From Micromonospora sp. WMMD1102 (lineage in GTDB: Bacteria; Actinomycetota; Actinomycetes; Mycobacteriales; Micromonosporaceae): a stretch of DNA of 64,000 nucleotides. Below, piece by piece: positions 60,112-64,000 of this stretch. A program made the translations under genes and the position numbers. The notes under the pieces were generated by a model that searched no databases, was not told the origin of the DNA, and saw nothing but the letters and a program-made list of their open reading frames with translations. The stretch is from contig NZ_JARUBN010000001.1 of assembly GCF_029626265.1 (NCBI RefSeq), forward strand, positions 1,984,001 through 2,048,000, in the 5' to 3' direction. Positions within the stretch are counted from its first letter, which is position 1. Each line of letters opens with the position of its first letter.

Positions 60112-61878
60112 ATGTCCACACCCACACCCACACCCACGCCCACCGGCACCACCGGCGCGAGCCCACACCCGCGCCGGTGGTGGATCCTCGGCGTGCTCTG
60201 CCTGAGCCTGCTGGTGGTCGTGATCGACAACATGGTGCTGAACATCGCGATCCCGGCGCTGATCCGCGACCTCGGGGCGAGCGCCGCGGAGATCCAGTGG
60301 ATCATCGACTCGTACATCCTGGTCTTCGCCGGCCTGCTGCTCACCGCCGGCAGCCTCGCCGACCGGCACGGCCGGCGACGCGGCCTGGTGATCGGCCTGG
60401 TCGTCTTCGGCGGCGCCTCCGTTCTGGCCACGTTCTGCCAGACGCCCGGCCAACTCGTCGCGGCCCGCGCCCTGATGGGCGTCGGCGCCGCCTTCCTGAT
60501 GCCCGGCACCCTCTCGATCCTCACCACGGTCTTCGACGAGAGCGAGCGGAAGAAGGCGATCGCGATCTGGAGTTCCGTGCTGGTGCTCGGCGCGCTGGGC
60601 GGCCCGACCCTGGGCGGCCTGCTGTTGCAGCACTTCTGGTGGGGGTCGGTCTTCCTGCTCAACATCCCGATCGCCGTACTCGGCGTCGTCGCCGCGCTGG
60701 CGATCATCCCCGAGTCGCGCGGTCCGGCCAGCCGCCCCGACGTGCTCGGCGCGCTGCTCTGCACGGCCGGGATGACCGCGCTGGTCTGGTCGGTCATCTC
60801 GTCGGCCAAGGACGGCTGGTCGTCTGCGTCGACCGTCGCCGGGCTGGTCGGCGCGGTCGTGCTGCTCACCGCCTTCGTGCTCTGGGAACGCCGGGTCGCC
60901 GAGCCGATGCTGCCGATGTCGCTGTTCCGGGACCGCAACCTCGGCGGGGCCAGCCTCTCCATCGTGCTGCTCTCGCTCTCGGCCGGCGGCGTACTGCTGG
61001 CGCTGACCCAGTACCTCCAGTTCGTCCTCGGGTACGGGCCGATGCGCGCCGGCCTGGCCTTCGTGCCGATGCTTGTCACCGTGCTGGTCTGCAACGGCCT
61101 CGGGGTACTCGTCGACAGGCGGTTCGGCGCCCGGGTCACCATCGCCACCGGACTGTCGCTGATGGCCGCCGGCTTCGGGACGCTCGCCTCGATCGGGCCG
61201 GCCGACGGCTATCCGACGCTGGCCGCCGCGCTGGTGCTGATCGGGGCGGGCAGCGGGATCAGCGGGCCGGCCGCGGTCGGCACCCTGCTCGCCGCGCTGC
61301 CGCCGGAACGGGCCGGCGTCGGCTCGGCGGTCAACGACACCGTGCAGCAGCTCGGCGCGGCGCTCTCCGTCGCGGTGCTGGGCAGCGTACTGGCCGCCGC
61401 GTACCGGTCGGCGATGCCGGCCGAGGTCACCGGGCCGGCCCGGGAGTCCATCGGGGACGCCCTGCGGATCGCCGCCGCGACCGGGGATGGCACGCTGGCC
61501 CGGCTGGCCAGGGAGGCGTTCATCGAGGCGATGTCCGGCACCGCCCTGGTCGGGGTGGCCGGTGGGGTCGCCGCCGCCGTGGTCGCCGCGCTGCTGATCC
61601 GGGCCAGGCCGACCCCGGCCGCCGCGCCGGCCGCCGTGCCGTTCGCACCGGCCGGAGACGGCGTCGCCCTACCGGCGGAGCCCGAGGGGCCGGACGACAC
61701 CGGTCAGCCGGGCCAGGGCGTCGTCCCCGGTCGCCCGGCGGATTCCGTTCGCCCGGCCGAGTCCGGTCAGCCGGTGCGGTCGTCCGCCACCGCGTCCACC
61801 GCGTCGACCAAAGTGGCCAGTGCACCGGCCAGCGCCGCCAGCCCGTCGGTCGGCGGGCCGTCGGGTTCGACCAGGTAG
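60112..61878 (+). CDS. DHA2-family (14-TM) MFS drug exporter
   Basis: A 588-aa proton antiporter. PTPT repeats at the N-terminus; motif A GSLADRHGRRRGLVIGL between helices 2 and 3, VVVIDNMVLNIAIPALI in helix 1, motif C MLMLGALGGPTLGG-like in helix 5, and a total of about 14 helices ending near residue 500. The last 75 residues are disordered, and their coding region overlaps the tail of the opposite-strand amidohydrolase gene by 112 bp. GGAGG lies before the ATG. Probably exports a toxic or secondary metabolite under TetR control. Confidence 0.92.
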   Translation: MSTPTPTPTPTGTTGASPHPRRWWILGVLCLSLLVVVIDNMVLNIAIPALIRDLGASAAEIQWIIDSYILVFAGLLLTAGSLADRHGRRRGLVIGLVVFGGASVLATFCQTPGQLVAARALMGVGAAFLMPGTLSILTTVFDESERKKAIAIWSSVLVLGALGGPTLGGLLLQHFWWGSVFLLNIPIAVLGVVAALAIIPESRGPASRPDVLGALLCTAGMTALVWSVISSAKDGWSSASTVAGLVGAVVLLTAFVLWERRVAEPMLPMSLFRDRNLGGASLSIVLLSLSAGGVLLALTQYLQFVLGYGPMRAGLAFVPMLVTVLVCNGLGVLVDRRFGARVTIATGLSLMAAGFGTLASIGPADGYPTLAAALVLIGAGSGISGPAAVGTLLAALPPERAGVGSAVNDTVQQLGAALSVAVLGSVLAAAYRSAMPAEVTGPARESIGDALRIAAATGDGTLARLAREAFIEAMSGTALVGVAGGVAAAVVAALLIRARPTPAAAPAAVPFAPAGDGVALPAEPEGPDDTGQPGQGVVPGRPADSVRPAESGQPVRSSATASTASTKVASAPASAASPSVGGPSGSTR

Positions 61879-62609
61879 CCGTCCCGGCGGATCTCCACCA
61901 TCAGGGCGGTCACCCGGCGGTCCCGGCCGTAGTGCCGCAGGGGTACGTAACAGCCGGCGAAGGGCGTGTCGAGACCGGTCCCGCCACAGCCGGCGAAGGC
62001 CGCCCGGCCCGCCTCCCGCAGCCAGTCCGGGGTGTGCACCGGATCGGTGCCGAGGCAGACCGCCGGGCGTCCGGTGCGGCCGATCTCGTACGGCAGCCGC
62101 CGGCTCGGATAGGAGTGCACGTCCAGCACGGTGACCCGGCCGCGTGCGGCCAGCCGGGCGTCGACGAGGTCGGTGACCGCCCGCGCGTACGGGTGGTACC
62201 AGCGGTCGAGCAGTTCCGCCTCCTCGACCGGGTCGTCGGGGCGCAGCACGGCACCGGCGCTGGTCCTGGTGTACACGGCGGCCATCCCGACCGCCCGCAT
62301 CGACTCCCGCCCGTCCGGAAAGCGCTCCGGGTCGACCACCAGCCGGGAGAGCAGGTTCACGAACGTCCACGGCGCACGCCGGGCGGTGCGGGCGGCCCGC
62401 TCGGCGAGCAGGTCGGTGTGCGCGTCGGTCATCCGGGCCAGTTCGGCGGCGAGTGCGGCGTCGTCGAGGAGCAGCTTCGTGCGTACCTCCGGCGGGACCA
62501 GCCGGGCGGCGTGCGGGACGTGCAGGATCACGTCGCTGTCGGCGGCGCCCGGCACCACCCGGAAGCCCGCCGCCGGCCCCGAACCGCCGTGCCGTCCCAC
62601 GGCCGCCAT
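61767..62609 (-). CDS. N-formylglutamate amidohydrolase-like protein
   Basis: A 280-aa member of the N-formylglutamate amidohydrolase (HutG2-like) family: VILHVPHAARLVP, DAHTDLLAE, NLLSRLVVDPERFPD, YHPYARAV, VTVLDVHSYPS and MVEIRRDGYL. Relatives hydrolyse N-formyl-glutamate in histidine breakdown, but no hut genes are near, so the substrate is open. The first clear in-frame start matching the family N-terminus is ATG 62609; a longer start at 62663 exists. Tail-to-tail overlap with the MFS gene. Confidence 0.88.
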   Translation of the reverse strand: MAAVGRHGGSGPAAGFRVVPGAADSDVILHVPHAARLVPPEVRTKLLLDDAALAAELARMTDAHTDLLAERAARTARRAPWTFVNLLSRLVVDPERFPDGRESMRAVGMAAVYTRTSAGAVLRPDDPVEEAELLDRWYHPYARAVTDLVDARLAARGRVTVLDVHSYPSRRLPYEIGRTGRPAVCLGTDPVHTPDWLREAGRAAFAGCGGTGLDTPFAGCYVPLRHYGRDRRVTALMVEIRRDGYLVEPDGPPTDGLAALAGALATLVDAVDAVADDRTG

Positions 62610-62790
62610 TCTGCCCGGCCCGCCCGCCGCCACCGCACACCGCACCGCCGCCCGTCGACGCATCCGGTCAGGCCGCAGCAGCTCGGCCAGGTGCGTCAGG
62701 CTTCGGGCAGACAGCGGGATCGTGGCAGGTCCGTTTCCAGGAACGATCGATCACTCCGTACGCGGATTTGGTTAGCGGCAGGAAATGACC

Positions 62791-62820
62791 TTGCTGGACG
62801 CAACCGGGACCATTTACCGT
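62791..62820 (+). promoter_or_regulatory. Possible promoter giving a leaderless ankyrin-protein mRNA
   Basis: TTGCTG (62791-62796), an 18-bp gap and TACCGT (62815-62820). The start of transcription would fall at or next to the GTG at 62828, and there is no ribosome-binding site before that codon. Confidence 0.4.
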
Positions 62821-62827
62821 CTCAGCC

Positions 62828-64000
62828 GTGGCGGCGGTTCGTGGTAGGCGGCGGGATGTGCTGGAGATGTACCGGCGCGCGCGTCCACGCGACGTACCGG
62901 CGGAAATGGTCGAGGCCGTCGCGGCGCGACGGCTCGCCGGTGACGTTGCGGGGGCCTTCGCGGCCGCGCGCGTGGACTTGGACATCGACGTCGACGAGAT
63001 CACGCGGGTGCACGGCCGTGACATGGCCGATCGGCTGATCGACGACCTACGCCATATCGCCCCGGATCTGCTGCGCTGGAACGTACCGCGGGATCCGGAG
63101 TCCGGCGAGCCGGACGGGTGGGGGCTGCTTCGCAGGTACCCGGCCGCCGACGGCAGCGCGAACCTCATGGTCGACACGGGCCGCAGGGTCGGGGATCGGC
63201 TGCGGCTGCACGTCGGAATCCGGCCGTTGGATCCAGTTTTCGCCTCGGTGGTGTACCGGCTGCCGCGGGCGTACTGGGACGCCCGGTACCCCGGCGAGCT
63301 GCGCGACCTGTGCGGCGCCAGCCGCGATCGGATCCCGTTCCACGACGTTGACGGCCGCCGGCTGGATGCCGTCCCGGCCGGACCGCGTCCGGACGACCCC
63401 GTCGCGATGACCGAATGGCTGACGCTGCTGTGGGACGAGGGCCGCACTGGCGAAGCCCTCGCCGCGTGTGGGATCACGCTCGCCGGACGGCACGGCGACA
63501 GGTGGCCCCAGCGGCCGTGGGTCGCGGTCGAGCGGCTGGTCGCCGATGCGCGACGAAAGCTCGACGAGGATGTGTTCGACCCATCGCGGCGGCCACCGCG
63601 CCCGACCCGGACGATCTGGGTCCAGGGCCGCGACGAGGGCCAGGACGGCACCGACATCGAGCTGACCTTCGGCCCAGGCGAGCAGGTCACGGCGCGGCGG
63701 CGTAACGCTGGGAGTGGGGAGTCCCGGCTGCTCACCGCCCAGGAGTACCGCCATCCGATCGATCTTGACCTGCTGCGGTTCGACCTGGCCAATCCGGACG
63801 ACCTGCACCCAGCGGTCACGCAGGCGCTGTTCCCGGCGCGGTCGATCAGTGCTGACGGCCCGCCGGCACCTTCCCGGGCCGGGACAGCGGCGCGGGACAG
63901 CGGGTTCGAGCTGGTGATGCGGGCAGTCTGTCGCGACACGTCGGGCGTGCTCGCGCTCCTGGACGCTGGCGCCGACCCGCAGGTACGGAACCACTCCGGC
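62828..64000 (+). CDS. Ankyrin-repeat protein with unknown N-terminal domain (continues beyond window)
   Basis: An open frame of 391 codons from GTG 62828 to the right edge, with no stop. The first 370 residues show no family I recognise; they look soluble, with alternating acidic and basic stretches and motifs such as RHIAPDLLRWNVP, TEWLTLLWDEGRTGEALAAC and TIWVQGRDEGQDGTDIELTF. The last visible residues, VMRAVCRDTSGVLALLDAGA followed by DPQVRNHSG, are the start of an ankyrin repeat. A stretch of different texture from its neighbours: a few more AT-ending codons. Likely a protein-protein interaction or effector-like protein; role unknown. Confidence 0.75.
   Translation, partial: MAAVRGRRRDVLEMYRRARPRDVPAEMVEAVAARRLAGDVAGAFAAARVDLDIDVDEITRVHGRDMADRLIDDLRHIAPDLLRWNVPRDPESGEPDGWGLLRRYPAADGSANLMVDTGRRVGDRLRLHVGIRPLDPVFASVVYRLPRAYWDARYPGELRDLCGASRDRIPFHDVDGRRLDAVPAGPRPDDPVAMTEWLTLLWDEGRTGEALAACGITLAGRHGDRWPQRPWVAVERLVADARRKLDEDVFDPSRRPPRPTRTIWVQGRDEGQDGTDIELTFGPGEQVTARRRNAGSGESRLLTAQEYRHPIDLDLLRFDLANPDDLHPAVTQALFPARSISADGPPAPSRAGTAARDSGFELVMRAVCRDTSGVLALLDAGADPQVRNHSG

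Noticed and set aside
60033..63038. 1001-codon open frame overlapping the MFS gene
   Set aside because: Arg/Pro-rich shadow in another frame of the exporter; the exporter's own frame has all MFS motifs.

Overview
The window is a 64 kb stretch of very GC-rich, densely packed actinobacterial chromosome. GTG and TTG starts, 4-bp ATGA/GTGA gene overlaps, a complete conservon (cvnA-D type operon), SARP/BTAD, DUF5753-XRE and DUF574 families, and repeated SpoIIE/STAS partner-switching genes point to a filamentous actinomycete. Micromonosporaceae is my best guess, by inference. No rRNA, tRNA or CRISPR array was found.

Layout. 1-6.9 kb: the tail of a TPP enzyme; two paralogous STAS genes with the same upstream box; a shortened hemerythrin; a manganese catalase with a frameshifted metal exporter; a divergent sensorless histidine kinase/response regulator pair. 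6.6-11.1 kb: a 1392-aa PAS/GAF-kinase-receiver-PAS-GAF-SpoIIE-HATPase protein coupled to a STAS protein. 11.5-13.7 kb: three envelope proteins (holin-like, DUF3618, YihY). 13.7-17.2 kb: an ECF sigma/anti-sigma/ABC exporter operon. 17.4-25.9 kb: three large secreted proteins linked by copper domains, a sugar dehydrogenase domain and DUF1080 modules, closed by a strong terminator. 26.9-30.8 kb: the conservon. 30.8-33.4 kb: a DMATS-type prenyltransferase fused to a heme-oxygenase-like diiron domain, with a nucleotidyltransferase, behind a consensus promoter with an essentially leaderless start. 33.9-35.3 kb: an intact ISAs1-family element with a perfect 10-bp target duplication. 35.4-39.7 kb: a shortened M20 hydrolase, a secreted S1 protease, and a membrane protein/Rossmann reductase pair. 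40-43.3 kb: STAS, SpoIIE phosphatase and a B12-binding protein with the Wx9EH signature of light-sensing cobalamin proteins. 43.5-47.4 kb: ThuA plus Gfo/Idh dehydrogenase, then the RtcB-PrfH RNA-repair/ribosome-rescue pair. 47.4-57.7 kb: regulators (XRE, SARP, LuxR, TetR), a sulfatase-like membrane enzyme, a DUF574 methyltransferase, a CNNM/CorC-type transporter and a Ca/cation antiporter. 57.9-64 kb: a sialidase with an in-frame stop inside an Asp-box, an MFS exporter with paired palindromic operators, an N-formylglutamate amidohydrolase, and the start of an ankyrin-repeat protein.

Working together. At least four STAS proteins and two SpoIIE phosphatases suggest that stress- or light-dependent partner switching is a theme. 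The secreted operon looks like extracellular, copper-assisted carbohydrate oxidation. The most novel-looking units are the prenyltransferase-diiron fusion with its nucleotidyltransferase, the B12/SpoIIE/STAS module, and the copper/DUF1080 operon. Functions are inferred from motifs read by eye; no database search was possible.
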